Part shown: piece by piece, positions 35,485 to 47,523 of the stretch
How positions within the stretch are numbered: the first letter of the stretch is position 1
Layout of the letters: the number at the start of each line of letters is the position of its first letter
DNA from: Hemicordylus capensis
Lineage: Eukaryota; Chordata; Lepidosauria; Squamata; Cordylidae
DNA: 64,000 bases
Assembly: GCF_027244095.1 (NCBI RefSeq)
Contig: NC_069658.1
Location: forward strand, 267,042,687 to 267,106,686
Direction: 5' to 3'
Notes under the pieces: generated by a model
Seen by the model: the letters and a program-made list of their open reading frames with translations, nothing else
Databases searched by the model: none
Told to the model about the DNA's origin: nothing
Made by a program: the position numbers and the translations under genes

Positions 35485-36878
35485 CTATGGTGGCCTCTGG
35501 ACAGCGTTGGGGCAGCCTGTCACAGAGCGGACACATGCACCTGGGCTTCTCCTGCTGCAACAGGCTGATGTGTGTGTGATCACTGCCTCTTTATTCCTGC
35601 TGATTGTTGAGCTGTTTGCCCCTGGCACAGATATTGCCGCTGGGGGCAACTCGTGAAATCCTAGGTCAGTGGCAGCAACCCTGCCTAACCAACTAGACAG
35701 TGGGGCTGGCATGCAGTCCTATCCAAGACAACGTAGAGACCAATGGGCACTGTGCTGTTTACACAAGGACTCTCTGCTCACCCTCAGCACTGGTGAGGAA
35801 CAGAAGAGTGACCCCGGGCAAGCAGTGTCTCAAGGCTTCCACTCTGGCTTTCTCCTGTACACTTGGATCAGTACTGGAGCTTAGAGGACCCCAGAACCTC
35901 CCTGAAGCAGCAGGACTGGATTAACGTTTTATTGCATTTGTGAATTTGATGATGTCCCTGCAGCTTCTATTTATTTAGCGAGATGTTCCTTTAAGTGCCC
36001 TGGCTGTTTCCTCTTTTGGTTATGCCTAGCACCTGCCTTCCCTGTCTTTGGGCGTAAAAATGCTTTTTCTTGGTCTTGCTGGAAAGCAACATATGGATAC
36101 AGTCCTATCTCCCCTCCCTAGCCCTCATTTCCATTCCTGTCCAGCCATTCCAAGTAAGACCCCAGCCTCAGTGCTTGGCCTGGTTTCTTTCTTTCTTTCC
36201 CTCTGTCTAGGCTGAGGTGCGGAGAGGATCTTGCCTCATCAACAAGGGGAAACTGGGAGTCAGACTATTCCACAGGTGCAAGAAAAGTAAATGTATTGAA
36301 ATAGCAACCAGAAGCCTCTTCTGTGCTAAGGGGGACCTCAGTTTGGTTGGCAAGCCACTACTTGGATGGAATGTGATCAAAATGGGGACTTGTGCAATAT
36401 GTTGTAGATATTTAGGCCACTAGCTGCTTGGAGACTCTTCTGTTCCTGTTAAAGACAGTTTCAAGCTCTTTGTAGAGTGCTTGGCTCTTCTCACAGATCA
36501 ATAGGTCACTACTTGTCCTGAGTCTGGCCAGAACTTGGAGAAGATCCAGGGCCCTTTTTTGATTGCGTTCCATCAAAGAGGTGGCTGGTGAAGGAAGGGG
36601 AGGTTCTCTGTTTTTAGTACAAAAGAAGCTTGATGCCACTTAATCTGTAAGCTTGACATTACTTGCAGCTGTGGCTTGTTTCTTGTGCCTGTGTGTGTTA
36701 GTGTTAGTTATGCTAAGGGGACAGCAGGAGCCTATGCATCGACCTTGAATCTGGAATGCATGTAGCCCTTATGTGACCTGACTTAATTAGGCCAAAGCAT
36801 TATTTTCTCTTAATAGGAGGCTGTATTTTGAAGGGGTGGTGGTAGGGGCTTTATCGGTCCCTCACACTAGTCCTAGGG

Positions 36879-37015
36879 CAGGGGTAGGCAAACTTGGCCC
36901 TCCAGCTGTTGTTGAACTGCAACTCCCATCATCCTCAGCCACAATAAATCTGTGGCTGGGGATGATGGGTTTTGCAGTTAAATAACAGTGGGAGGGCCAA
37001 GTTTACCCACCCCTG
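36879..37015. mobile_element. Palindromic hAT MITE in the PIM2-like 3' UTR
   Basis: 137 bp with inverted ends CAGGGGTAGGCAAACTTGGC / GCCAAGTTTACCCACCCCTG. Flanks TCCTAGGG and CCCTAGAG fit a decayed 8-bp duplication. If transcribed it would fold into a long hairpin. Confidence 0.75.
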
Positions 37016-37770
37016 CCCTAGAGGGAGTTCAGGTGGGTTTTTTTTTAAAAGAAAGTGACTAATGCCCAGTCTCTTGATTATTTTTTTTTATCTTTCCAAG
37101 CCTGAGGGGGAAGGACAAACCATTTCCTGATAAAGTTGTTTTCTCTCATCACAGTAGAATTCATGTTTATTAACTCAGCAGGGAGTGGAGGGGAGGAGGA
37201 AAAGGATACTGGCTCCATGGACAGATAATTAGCTGCTGTCAGGAGGGCAGGAAGGATCCATCCCGTTCTTCAGGTAGCCTGTAACTTCAGCTTCGCCACC
37301 AGTCTGAGATGATTGAGAGTCAAATAGACTAAAAGTGCCTTATTCCTTTAACTCGAGCTTTCTTGCACTGCCTTTCTGACCTCCGCACTAGTGGAGCATG
37401 AGGCAGAGTATCGGCTAAGGGAAGGGGTGCCATAAGTCCGCATCCAGCCTGAGAAAGCCCCAGCATCAATTTCTGAGCTTGCTACCTTTGGCAACATAGC
37501 TTAAGAGTATTTATATGCCTGTTCAGGATTTGATCTGTGTATTTGTGGGTGGGAGTTTTTTGTGCTGTTTTGTTACTGCCTCTCCCGCACGTGTGTGCGG
37601 CCACATAACATAATGCCTCGCCCGTTAGGGCTCCAGCATCAACAAAACCCTTTGGGATTAAAACACTTTTATAAGAAAGGAAAAGTCTGTCCTTTTTGTC
37701 TTCTGCATGTATATATCACCTTTCTGCCCAAACATAGAAGTAGTTTGCCACTTAAATACTAGTGCTTAAT

Positions 37771-37776
37771 AATAAA
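37771..37776 (+). terminator. Candidate polyadenylation signal AATAAA
   Basis: This is a canonical hexamer about 2.29 kb after the stop codon of the PIM2-like gene and outside any recognised repeat. Confidence 0.5.
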
Positions 37777-38369
37777 GCAGCTTTGTCTTGGGCCACTCTG
37801 GGAGCTGATGCCATGAGCTCTCTGGTCTAGGCTCAGAGGTTGCCACATAGTCACTGGAAATGGTGCCAGGATTCTCCACCTGAGAACTTTCAGGTGGCTT
37901 CTTCAGGAGCTGCTAAGTGGAGTTCCCTGGTCTTCTATATAAAACGATCCATTTCTTGATAACTAGCCCTGTGCAATATGTACATCCTGAATAACCCCTT
38001 CCACAGGCAAGTGGGAGCTTGACTTCACTGTACATGAGTTATGCTGAGAATAGAAAGAGAAGCCATTTCATGATTTGCAATTCTAGAACCATGTAATGTG
38101 GTGTTGGGCGGAACTTTGACCTTTTACTCAGGTTCTTCATTCTCATAGATTCAGGGGTGCAGAGTGAGGGACAGCTTGAAGAGCAACATTTTTGGGAGAA
38201 GAGGAAAGACTGTTGGGAGGGGAGAAAAATGTGTTCTGAGGAATGAAGAAATGTATTAATAGGTTTGTGGAGGGGAGTTCAGTAAAATGAGGGAACTGCT
38301 CAAATGCTCCAGGGAGGAGGGATCTACATTCCTGCATAGATCTGGAAATGGAAAAGTGGTTTTTAACTA

Positions 38370-38492
38370 TTTTTGCAGTCCTTTTGCAACTGCGATTCCC
38401 CTAACCCCCTGCTTCCCATTGACTTTAATGCATTGCCAACTGCGAATTCGACAACCGTGAGGTTTTCCTGTTGGCAAGGGATGACTGTAGAG
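38370..38492. mobile_element. Fragment of the CAGTCATCCC MITE
   Basis: Matches the right end of 21669-22155: GCGATTCCCCTAACCCCCTG, TTCCCATTGACTTTAATG and a terminal TTGGCAAGGGATGACTGTA. Confidence 0.65.
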
Positions 38493-38544
38493 GCACTCCT
38501 TGACATACAAACACTCAACTTATAAACAACCCATGTTTATTTTT

Positions 38545-38750
38545 ACATTTATATCCCGCTCTTCCTCCAAAGAGCTCATAGCGATGTATATGGTTATCTT
38601 CATCCTCATAACAACCCTGTGTGGTAGGTTCAGCTGAGAAATACATGACTGGCCCAGAGTCACCCAGTGAGTTTCATGGTTGGATGGGGATTCAAACTCG
38701 AGTCTTCGTGGTCCTAGTCCAACACTCTAGCCACTAGGCTATGCTGTAAG
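38545..38750 (-). mobile_element. tRNA/L2-tailed SINE, antisense
   Basis: The reverse complement starts CAGCATAGCCTAGTGGCTAG with B box GAGTTTGAATCCCC, body TGACTCTGGGCCAGTCATGT and tail GGAAGAGCGGGATATAAATG. It is inserted in a repeat whose parts (38500-38543 and 38752-38882) carry the words AACTTATAAAC and GTAAGTTGGGGACT. Confidence 0.68.
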
Positions 38751-38996
38751 TCCCCAACTTTAAAATGCCAAGCCGCACATACAAACAAGTTGTTCCGCAT
38801 AGGAATTATGTGTTGCAAGTTATGAACATCCAACTTACAAACTAACTTTTGTAATACCAGCTGTTTGTAAGTTGGGGACTCTCCAGAGCATACAAAAGAT
38901 TGCTCTGTGTGTGTATTAAAAATATGTATATATGTATGTTTCCGCCATCCAATGCTGAGGTATAAGCCACCTTGAACAAATGTATGACTTTATTTC

Positions 38997-39020
38997 ATAT
39001 ATATATATATATATATATAT
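38997..39020. repeat. (AT)n microsatellite
   Basis: About 12 AT units. Confidence 0.9.
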
Positions 39021-39339
39021 CAACCTTGAAACAATACAATAACAAAAGCAGCAGCTAAGCAGTAAAAAGAATGAAACTTGCAGATGAAACACAGTGGGCC
39101 AACATGCTACACAGTGTTAAGCGGGCATTCTGATTGGCCCATGCTGCTGTGGGCCTTTAAGGCAGTACTGAGGGCACTGTGCAAGTGTGCAAATAAAGTG
39201 CCACTCTGGTACTTCAGGAGCACAAGTTTTTTTAAAAAATATTATACCACCTGATATGTACACCTCTACAAATGTACATCATTGTTTCCACTGTAAGTTG
39301 CGTTTCCACAGTGTGGGCACACAACTTGAAGTATTTGCA

Positions 39340-40770
39340 GTCTTGCGCAAGGCTGCCGGTGCTGCCTTAGATGCTCAGAGCTGCATGGCCTGATCAGAAA
39401 TGTCTGCAGAACACTGCACAACATGTGGGTCAATATAATTCATCTTGGTTTCAACGAAATCAAGAATACATACTGACGTTTGTTTCTATTTCAGCAAAAC
39501 ATTTGACAAAGTTCTGTATATTTTGCTTAACACACTGGACAGATGTGGGCTAGGTAATACATGCAGGTAGATTCTCCATTGGTTGGAAAACCATACTTGA
39601 AGATTATTCATCAATAGTTCATGAAACTGGAGATAAATTTCCAGCTGGATGCTGCAGGGCTCTGTCCTGGCCCCGTGTTCTTTTAACGTTTGTTTGTTTT
39701 TTTTAAATCAGTGACTTAGATTAAAGGGTGGAATAAATTCTCCTCAAATTTTCAGGTGACACAAAACTGGGAGGGATACCTAACACCTCAGAAAACAGGA
39801 ATAAAATTCAAAGTGACCTTGACAGAAGGGAAAATGGCTGAAACTAGCAAAACTTAATTTGGCAGAGACAAATACCATCAAGCAAAATAAAAAATGCTAG
39901 ATATCATATGGAGGTAACAGCAGATGTGAAAAGGATCTGGAGATTTCAGTTGTTCAAAAGCTCAACATGAATCAGCACTGAATGGCTACAGAAATGGCTA
40001 GTGTGATTTTAGGCAGCATTAACAGAACCACTGTTTACAAGGTACAAGAAGTAATTGTTTTTTATGTCCATGTTTATCAGGCCTCATCCAGAGTACTATG
40101 TGCAGTTCCACACTTTTTAGAAGGATGTAGACAAATTGGAATGCGTTCAAAGGAGAACAAAGATGACAAGAAAACAAAGATGGCAAGGGGTCTGGAAAAC
40201 AAGCCCTGTGAGGAAAGGTTGAAGGAACTTGGTGCATTTTTATTTATTTATTTATTTATTTATTCATTCATTCATTCATTCATTCATTCATTCATTCATT
40301 TAATTTCTATACCGCCCATCCAAAAATGGCTCAGGGTGGTTTACATAGAGGAATAATAAATAAATAAATAAATAAAGTAAGATGGATCCCTGTCCCCAAA
40401 GGGCTCACAATCATTTAGCTTTCAGAAGAGAAAGTCGAGAGGGGGGCATCAAGTATTTGAAGAATCCTATTGTGTCCTCTCTTGTCTGCTCTTCTGAAGG
40501 CTAAACATATACAGTTTCTTCAGCCTTCTGCAAGCATAGATGGATGGTAGATTTTTGGTTGAACATTAGTAGAAACCTTTTAACAGTTCTAAGAACAGCT
40601 TGAAAATGGAATTGATTAACTAGAAGGGTGATGGGCTCTCTCTTGCTGGAGGACTTCAGAAACTGGACAACCGTTTATTGGAAAGGCTCTATTTTGGGAT
40701 TCCTTGCATCAAGCCGAGGATTATGCCAGATGGCTTACCCAGATCCCTTCCAACTTCATGATTCTAAATT
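39340..40770 (+). mobile_element. CR1-type LINE relic, interrupted by an L2-type fragment
   Basis: The DNA follows the usual amniote CR1 order: a decayed RT region (..GCAGGGCTCTGTCCTGGCCCCG at about 39652, then the ..TTTTCAGGTGACACAAAACT stretch), further RT-end DNA, then a 3' end closing with a CCCTTCCAACTTCATGATTCTA-type sequence near 40767. Many indels make it old. An antisense L2-type 3' end with an ATTC/ATTT repeat (40240-40425) splits it. Confidence 0.72.
40240..40425 (-). mobile_element. L2-type LINE 3' end with (ATTC)n, inside a CR1 relic
   Basis: TTATTTATTTATTCATTC repeat, then TTTCTATACCGCCCATCC and CCCTGTCCCCAAAGGGCTCA on the antisense. Confidence 0.68.
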
Positions 40771-40774
40771 GAAC

Positions 40775-42390
40775 AGCCCTGGATTGTAAGGCTGGGTTAA
40801 TAAACATTCTTAGTCTGGTGCCAGGGAAGAGAGGTTCTTAGTCTAGTGCCTGGGGGAGAGCAGAAAAGGGTGTCATAGAGTCAAGGTGCCACCATAAGGA
40901 TGCCACTGCACTTTCCATTTGCTAGTGACTTTCTCTGCATGCTCCACCATGTGTGAATGGGGCTCCATGTGGTTATTTATCCCTCTGAAATGGCCTTTCA
41001 GTACATATCTTTAGTCATATAGCTTGTAGTTAGCACTCTGCAAAGGTGAATAGCAATTCCAAGAAACAACTTGTCAGATCTACTGTTGTCGCTACACTTT
41101 TACTTATGCGCACAAATGGAGTAGCAGGTATAGTCTGAAACAGTCTTGGATAGTGGATACTACAATATATAGCTGTAGATGTGCAGAGGTGCACCTAGAT
41201 AATTTTGGAGCCTGGACCTCAAGGCTTTTGGAGGCCCCCCACCCACACAAACAGTATTTTAAACACAATGTTAATGCGACCACACCACCCGGGACAGATG
41301 AAAAAGGATTTGAGAGGCCCCAGGGTGTGTGGAGGCCCTGGACTTCAGCACGGAAATCCAGAGGTAAGAGCACATCTGCAGATGTGTGTCTCAAGATAGC
41401 AGCACCAGTAATGACACCTGTGCATGCTTGCTGCATTCTTTTTTTTTAATCAATCCCAGTGTTAGCAAGGTCATTCTCACACTCTGGGACTGTGAGTGAA
41501 GCATTTCCTGCTTCCTTCTAGGCTAGGATATTAAATCTACTTCCTAGGGTGTGAAGCTCAATTAGGTGTGTTGCAATGCAGAACACTTGCAGTGACTGGC
41601 TGAGTTGCCAGATCGTGTGACTGATTCAACCTGATTCTATACGTTTGTGGTTGCACAAAGGTTCACGTGCCAGAGGGAGTTGTCCTCAGTCCTCATTAGA
41701 ATAGTGTCTGGTGGACGTGGGAGATCAGTTGGACTGGGCTAGGCAAAGAATTTAGCCTACCACAACCGGTTGTGTGGAAGTCACGCCTGTAAAAAGGTGG
41801 TGAAGTTGTGCAGTATGAGTGTTGCGATCTCAGGGTGAGGGAGACATTCCAGAGACATGTGGGTGTGTAAATGTCGTCATCTGAGGCAAATAAAGCTTGC
41901 AGTTCTCTGTTCAGGTCCTGACAAGATTAAAGCCAGCCCAGTACCCTATTAAAGGGGTGTGTTCATAACACTGGAGTATTAAACACTTCGGGTGCTAAGG
42001 TGGTTGTACCGAAACAAGAAGCTGTTGGTGTGAGTCTTCTAAGGGTAAGCAATGACTACCTAAAGTGGTGTGCAGTGTGTGGGGGGGGGGATGCGGGGGT
42101 GCTCCTCACAGCAGGAGTTTCTGCTAACCCATACTGGTAGAGGTGGGTTGCTTGTTGCTAGGTTAGCTACTTCTTCTTCGTGGCTTTCTACCTCAAGCAG
42201 TATCAAGTAAATCCACGTGGCAAAGGAATCCAAAATTCTATCCAAATGTCGTACCTGGAGTACAATTTGATATTTCCAATTGCTCAAATACTTGGGAATG
42301 TTGTTACAGTAACATTGATCCAGCTATTTAACATAGGTCAGTATTATTATTTTGTTGTACAGATTGTGGGGTGCAGAGGGGCACTGAGAG
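40775..42390. other. Gene-free stretch, no clear element
   Basis: No coding exon, RNA gene or well-kept repeat is recognised. Open frames under 110 codons overlap on both strands without family features. Confidence 0.5.
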
Positions 42391-42396
42391 ACTATG

Positions 42397-43016
42397 AGGT
42401 TGTTCACACGACCTTGGAGAGAGCAAAAAGGGGAAAGGCGGGAAAGCACTTACCTTCCCCCGCCCCAGATGATCTGACGTGCTCACGGGGCACACAGCTC
42501 GTGCACCCACACAACTGGTGCTTTTGCGAGCCATGCAGTGTTCTGGATAACAATGTTGAAAAACGAACAGCACAGTGCACTAGGTGTACCGCCCCAGTCA
42601 AACTCTGCACCTGACGCTGTCCCCGGAGCAGGTTGCGCCCGGCCCGCGCTGGGCACTTGGAGCCAGAAGCAAGAGCCCCTCAGGGCTCCCCCCCCCCCGC
42701 CTCACCGGGTAAGTATAGTGGTGAGTATCCCCACCTGTCACGCAGGAGACCGGGGTTCGATTCCCCGACGGGGAGCCAGGCATAGTTCACCACACTGAGG
42801 GACCCTGCTGTGAGTCGGGGGCTCTAGGCACCCGGTCCTGTGTCTGCTAGGGCTGCGTGAAACCCAAGCATTCACAAGACCCTGTGTCTGGGTAAAAGGT
42901 AAATGGTAAGGTGAAAACCCTGGGCTACCCGGGAGAGCAGCACTGGGATCAATCCTAGCGCCTCACATGAGCAGCCTGCCCAAGCCAGGGTAGGGCTGCT
43001 CATGTGAACAGCCTCA
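42397..43016. mobile_element. GC-rich TIR DNA element with a tRNA-Asp-like insert
   Basis: Imperfect termini TGAGGTTGTTCACACGACC and GCTCATGTGAACAGCCTCA bound about 620 bp of CpG-rich DNA. A similar GC-rich element with related termini is at 58485-58975. No transposase is encoded, so it is non-autonomous. Superfamily not assigned. Confidence 0.55.
42702..42775 (+). tRNA. tRNA-Asp(GTC)-like sequence, probably a pseudogene or SINE head
   Basis: From AGTATAGTGGTGAGTATCC through CTGTCAC (anticodon GTC) to the perfect T arm GGGGTTCGATTCCCC and GACGGGGAG, this follows the vertebrate tRNA-Asp. The 5' acceptor strand (TCACCGGG) no longer pairs with ACGGGGA, the D region has an extra base and two anticodon-stem pairs are mismatched. 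A functional gene is therefore unlikely. The DNA after it has the look of a SINE body ending near a GGTAAAAGGTAAATGG stretch at about 42890-42908. Confidence 0.6.
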
Positions 43017-43649
43017 ATGGCTCACTTTGCCCCCCACTCCAGTGAGGTTATGGCTGATATTTGGAAAAGGGACTTGTATGTCATACATCGTGTGCTTAAA
43101 CATTATTTTCCTTGAGCATTCTGATTTGGCTGTTCTTCTGTTGTTGTTTTTTTAAGTCACTTGTGCAAAGTGTTTTCCTGAAGAAAGGGAAACCAGCACA
43201 GAGGGGTGACAGACAGATCTAAAATACAGGTTTATAATCTATTGCTGTGTAACTTTAGTAAAAAAACAAACCTTGGGAAACTAACATCTCAAGCTTTTAT
43301 TAAATGTGGGGAAGAGTAAAATCTTGCCCCTTCCTTGATTTCTACTCAATCTTGCAAAGAAATGCATAGAACCAAATTGAGTCTATTGTCACTTCCAACC
43401 ACAAAGAGAGAGACTGACTTATTGGGAAGGGTAGAGCAATGTTGCTGATCAGAATCTGCCCTGAGTCCTTGTTTTCCTTGGGTGCATAAAGGCCAATGGA
43501 AGTGGGAAAGAGTGTGTCAGGTTTGGTCTTCAAATCATTTTCAGTGGTGTATTGTATGAGATGATGAAAAGAGTTAGCAGGATGATAATTTGTTTGTTTA
43601 TATATTTTAAAAATGCTCTCCTCCTTTTAATGGAAGTTCCAAGTGGCAT

Positions 43650-43882
43650 TATGAGCCTCTGGTGGCGCAGTGGTAAAACTGCTGCCCTGTAACCAGAAGG
43701 TTACAAGTTCGATCTGACCAGGGGCTCAAGGTTGACTCAGCCTTCCATCCTTCCGAGGTCGGTAAAATGAGTACCCAGAATGTTGGGGGCAATATGCTAA
43801 AATCATTGTAAACCGCTTAGAGAGCTTCCAGCTGTAGAGCGGTATATAAATGTAAGTGCTATTGCTATTGCTATTAAAAAAA
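43650..43882 (+). mobile_element. Sauria-type SINE
   Basis: tRNA-like head TGGTGGCGCAGTGGTAAAAC with B box AAGTTCGATCTGACC, body GGTTGACTCAGCCTTCCATC with CTTCCGAGGTCGGTAAAATG, then a Bov-B-like tail (TGTAAACCGCTTAGAGAGC..GCGGTATATAAATGTAAGTG) ending in CTATTG repeats. This layout is that of the squamate Sauria SINE. Confidence 0.82.
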
Positions 43883-44344
43883 TACAATAACTACAAATAT
43901 AGTTTTTATTTATGCCAGGTATAAGAAAGTGAATATTATTCTAAAATAAATTTCAATTAGCCAACGGTGGGAAGGCCAGTCAGAACAAGTGTCTTTTAGC
44001 CACGGAAATGTCAAAAGCAAGGACATTCAATAGCACAGGGAAGGCATAGGCAGCCTGTGTATGGGCTGCCTCTCCCCCCACCCCATCTGGCAGCCCTCCC
44101 CATCACGGTGGTTGCAGCTGAGTGGTAGGCTGCTCCCTTACCCGTAGCGTCTAGTGCAGCAGCCCTAACAGCTGCTGCGCATGAGTTCCAAGGAACCATG
44201 CACACAATTACAACTCTGCCCCTGAGGACATTGGATGGAGCCAGCACATGTAGGAGGCCCTCCCAGCCTATTCTCATAGGCTGGGTAGATGCATGAGGGA
44301 GAAGGCAGTCCTTCAGATACCTTGACTTCAGAGCATTTAGACCA

Positions 44345-44490
44345 AGAGTTTCAAACTGACCCACCTGCAAGAGTCTCATATTTTCGCCTACAACTCCCAT
44401 AATTCCTCACTACTGTCCCTTGTGATAGGGATGCTAGGAGTTGTAGTATGACAGCCTGAGAAGTGACATTTGAGACATCGGGTTTAAAGC
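44345..44490. mobile_element. hAT MITE relic, diverged
   Basis: CGCCTACAACTCCCATAATT and GATGCTAGGAGTTGTAGTAT are inverted arms. Outer arms are GTTTCAAACTGACCC and CATTTGAGACATCGGG. Limits are approximate. Confidence 0.5.
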
Positions 44491-44677
44491 TTCTGAGTGG
44501 CGGGAGCTCTTAGAATAGGGTTCTGAGTGGTGGGAGCAGTAGTGGATGGCTAGAATAGATTCATTTTGGTCTGCTTTTCTGTTATGTCCTCCCGTATTCT
44601 TGCATAATGTTAGACTATGAGCCTTTGGAATGGTGAGCTTAGGGAAAGTTCACACATACTAAATCTGTGGCAATTAG

Positions 44678-44761
44678 GGATTACTCTACCATAGCTTTTG
44701 GAGTTTCAAACCGGTTATCAAGTAATAAATCTAAACTCCAAAAGTTACAGTAGAGTAATCC
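44678..44761. repeat. Inverted repeat with ~30-bp arms
   Basis: GGGATTACTCTACCATAGCT and its near-complement around AAAAGTTACAGTAGAGTAATCC face each other across about 25 bp. Probably the core of another small foldback element. Confidence 0.65.
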
Positions 44762-46193
44762 CTTTATTAGGGCCAACTAATAAGTCACACAAGGCCACTT
44801 CATATCATATGATATTTCATCCACTGCCCCCCCCCCCCAATATATGATAAAGACGTGCACACTTAAAGACCAAGTTGAAGACAGATCATCCTGGAGAGAA
44901 TCTATGTGGTTGCCAAGAGTCAACACCAACTTGACAGCACTTAATCAATCAATCAATCAATCAAGATGGCTACCTATGATGTTATGTGAAAGCAGTGAGC
45001 AAGTTTGGGTGTTCTTCATCCAGCTGGATATGAAGTAAAACATGGTGGAAGGGCATAGTAGGAGATGGGAAACACCCACAGTCTGAAGTTTATAGCAGAC
45101 TTTGAAGGAATGCTGGAGGAGTTGTAGAAACAATTCAGTTAGGCTCACTAGGTGCCAGACAGGATTCACATGCACCCAGGGCTACTGGGACCAAAAAACT
45201 AAAGGTGGCTGCTTCCCCCACTCCCAGCCCCCATTTGAAATAGCAGTGATTCAGATCTATCCCTGCTGGATCTTACATTTTCAAAGAATGGGTAACAGTC
45301 ACCCTTGTTTCTCTGTCCCCATAGCCCTCAGTAGATTCCAAAGCTGTTTGGCACCTAGTGAGACTAATCCAATTAAGTCTACTTAACTCCCATGGCACTC
45401 TGTCCTAAGACTGCCTATGGAGCTGTTCTGTCTCCCACCCCCACCCCCATGGTTTGCTTAACATCCAGCTGATGAAGAGTTCTAGAGAACTCAAAACCTT
45501 GCTCACTATTTTGCGGCTTTTTAGTTGGTCCCAAAGAATGATAATGCCTTACTTGGGGTTTGGGTTTTTCCCCCTAATGGACTGATATAGCTACTTACCA
45601 TTTCTGCCTGAAACTGATAGTGTTAGTCAACCTGTTCTCTCATCCATTCTCAGGCAAAAACCAGCCAAGAGGGGCAGTGCTCAGACGTGATGGTGACTGA
45701 AGGTCATTTCACACAGCTGATCTAGCATGTAGAGAACTTGGGTAGAGTAAGGAAGAAACTATTGTTCATGCAAGGAAGTGGTCATGTCATTACTCACAAT
45801 ATGCCTAGCTTGCAGTCCGTTTCACATTCACTGAGTCACTGAAAACCTGCAAAAAATGGAGCTCGTTGCTGACAGAAATAGCAGTTGAGGTGTGAGCTAG
45901 ACAAGTGGTTCAGTAGTCACATGTCAGTTTAACCAAATGCCGAACTCTCTGTTGATCCATTCATACTGCATTTTCTATGCTCATGTGAATAAGCCCTGAG
46001 ATTAATTCGCACGACTTCTGGTTTGTTTACATCTGATTAAGTGATTTCTATCCCTCAAAACTTTATGCTGCAATAAATAGGTTAGTTTTAAGGTGCCACA
46101 GGTGACTGTCCTTGTATTTGATTTCATTTGGTGTTGGTGAGAAATGTTTTGAATAAATATGGTTAGGTTTTATCTTCCTCTGGGCCTGAGGCT

Positions 46194-46553
46194 AAGGATG
46201 TGCATAGAACGGGCGACCGCCGGTTTGAAGCGGGGCGGGTAGCTTTAAGGACTGGGGAGGGTACTCCCCCCATCCTGGCATTTCCCCTGCCGGTGCTGTG
46301 CTTTAAAACATTCCCGCGGGGTAGTAACATACCTCCTTGCTGCTCTGGTGCGTGGCGGACCGGAAGTACCTGGAAGTGCCCGGTGTGCGTGTGCGATGTG
46401 CGCATGTGCTTGTACTGCCACGAGGTATGCTGCCACCCCGTGGAACTGTTTTAAAGCACAGCATTGGCACCTTCGAACTGGCTGAACCACTGGACTTTCA
46501 AACTGGTTTTGAGGTCTGTAAAACAGCCTCTGAACCAGTTCATGTACATCCCT
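46194..46553. mobile_element. GC-rich element with short inverted ends
   Basis: Inverted ends AGGATGTGCATAGAAC and GTTCATGTACATCCCT bound 360 bp of CpG-rich DNA. Internal halves are partly palindromic (TTTAAAACATTCCCGCGGG and CCCCGTGGAACTGTTTTAAA). Looks like a non-autonomous DNA transposon. Confidence 0.5.
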
Positions 46554-46557
46554 ACCT

Positions 46558-46832
46558 GAGGCCATATGGTTTTGTAAATGCTGCAGTACAGGCTCAGTTC
46601 TGGATTTCCTCTCCCAGAGGTTGCTGGTTCAAATCCCCACTGTTATGTTTCCCAGATGATGGGAAACACCTATACTGGGCAGCAGCGATATAGGAAGATG
46701 CTGAAAGGCAGCATCTCATACTGCACAGGAGATGGCAATGCTAAACCCCTCCTGTATTCTACCAAAGACAACTACAGGGCTCAGTGGTCTCCAGGAGTCA
46801 ACGCCGACTCGATGGCACACTTTACCTTTACA
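46558..46832 (+). mobile_element. tRNA-derived SINE (same family as 8671-8921)
   Basis: Contains GGTTCAAATCCCCACTG, GGGCAGCAGCGATATAGGAA and AACCCCTCCTGTATTCTACC, ending ATGGCACACTTTACCTTTAC. Confidence 0.7.
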
Positions 46833-47523
46833 ATCAAACACCACCCATGTTCTCCCACACTAGTTGCTCAACCTACCTTTTCAAAACTGCAATGGTGGTG
46901 CAGTAAACTGGAATCCTGATGTGTGGGTGTGTATTATGCAACCACTTAACTTAACCCATGCAACCACTTAACTGCCTGCCTGGAGTGCTAAAAGAAGAAG
47001 AAAAAGAAAGCAAACTACATCAGTCAGACCATCACTTGCTACTTGGTCACATCATCTGGCTCAGAATGTAACTATATGACTCACCTTCATGATGCATCCA
47101 GACAAATATTTAAGGGTTAGAGAGCTCTTCACCAGCACAGACAGTATGAACAGCTACACTGACCCTTGTACCTTTTGACCTGAGTGGGCATAAGGGGTTT
47201 GTATGTAGGGCTTGAGGCTTACTTGAGATTTTTGGAAGGAGATGGCATCTCCCTAGAGTTTAGACATAGTTTGGCCATGAGTCTATGGTACAGCAGGAGC
47301 ATTGCAACACAGGGTAAATGGGTTTAAAGCTGTCATGAGGATTAGATCCTTTCACCCTCTTGTACTATTAGGTTACACAGTTGATTGCTGCAGGGTTACA
47401 CTGAAGGAAATCCTTTTAGAAAACTGGAGAAAAGTATAACAGCCTATACCAGATCATCAGATGAAGGGCGTACTGAGTTCCACATGCTTGTCTCTGAACA
47501 GTGGCCATAGAGATGCCCTCGGG

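Larger units (their letters stand above)
35485..37795 (+). other. PIM2: Probable 3' UTR of the PIM2-like gene
   Basis: After the stop there is about 2.3 kb with no other convincing coding region. The first clear AATAAA lies at 37771-37776. The stretch is mostly unique sequence, but a 137-bp hAT MITE sits at 36879-37015. The exact cleavage point is not visible; the extent is inferred. Confidence 0.5.

Noticed and set aside
42702-42775. A working tRNA-Asp gene
   Set aside because: The acceptor stem cannot pair, two anticodon-stem pairs are lost and the D region has an extra base.
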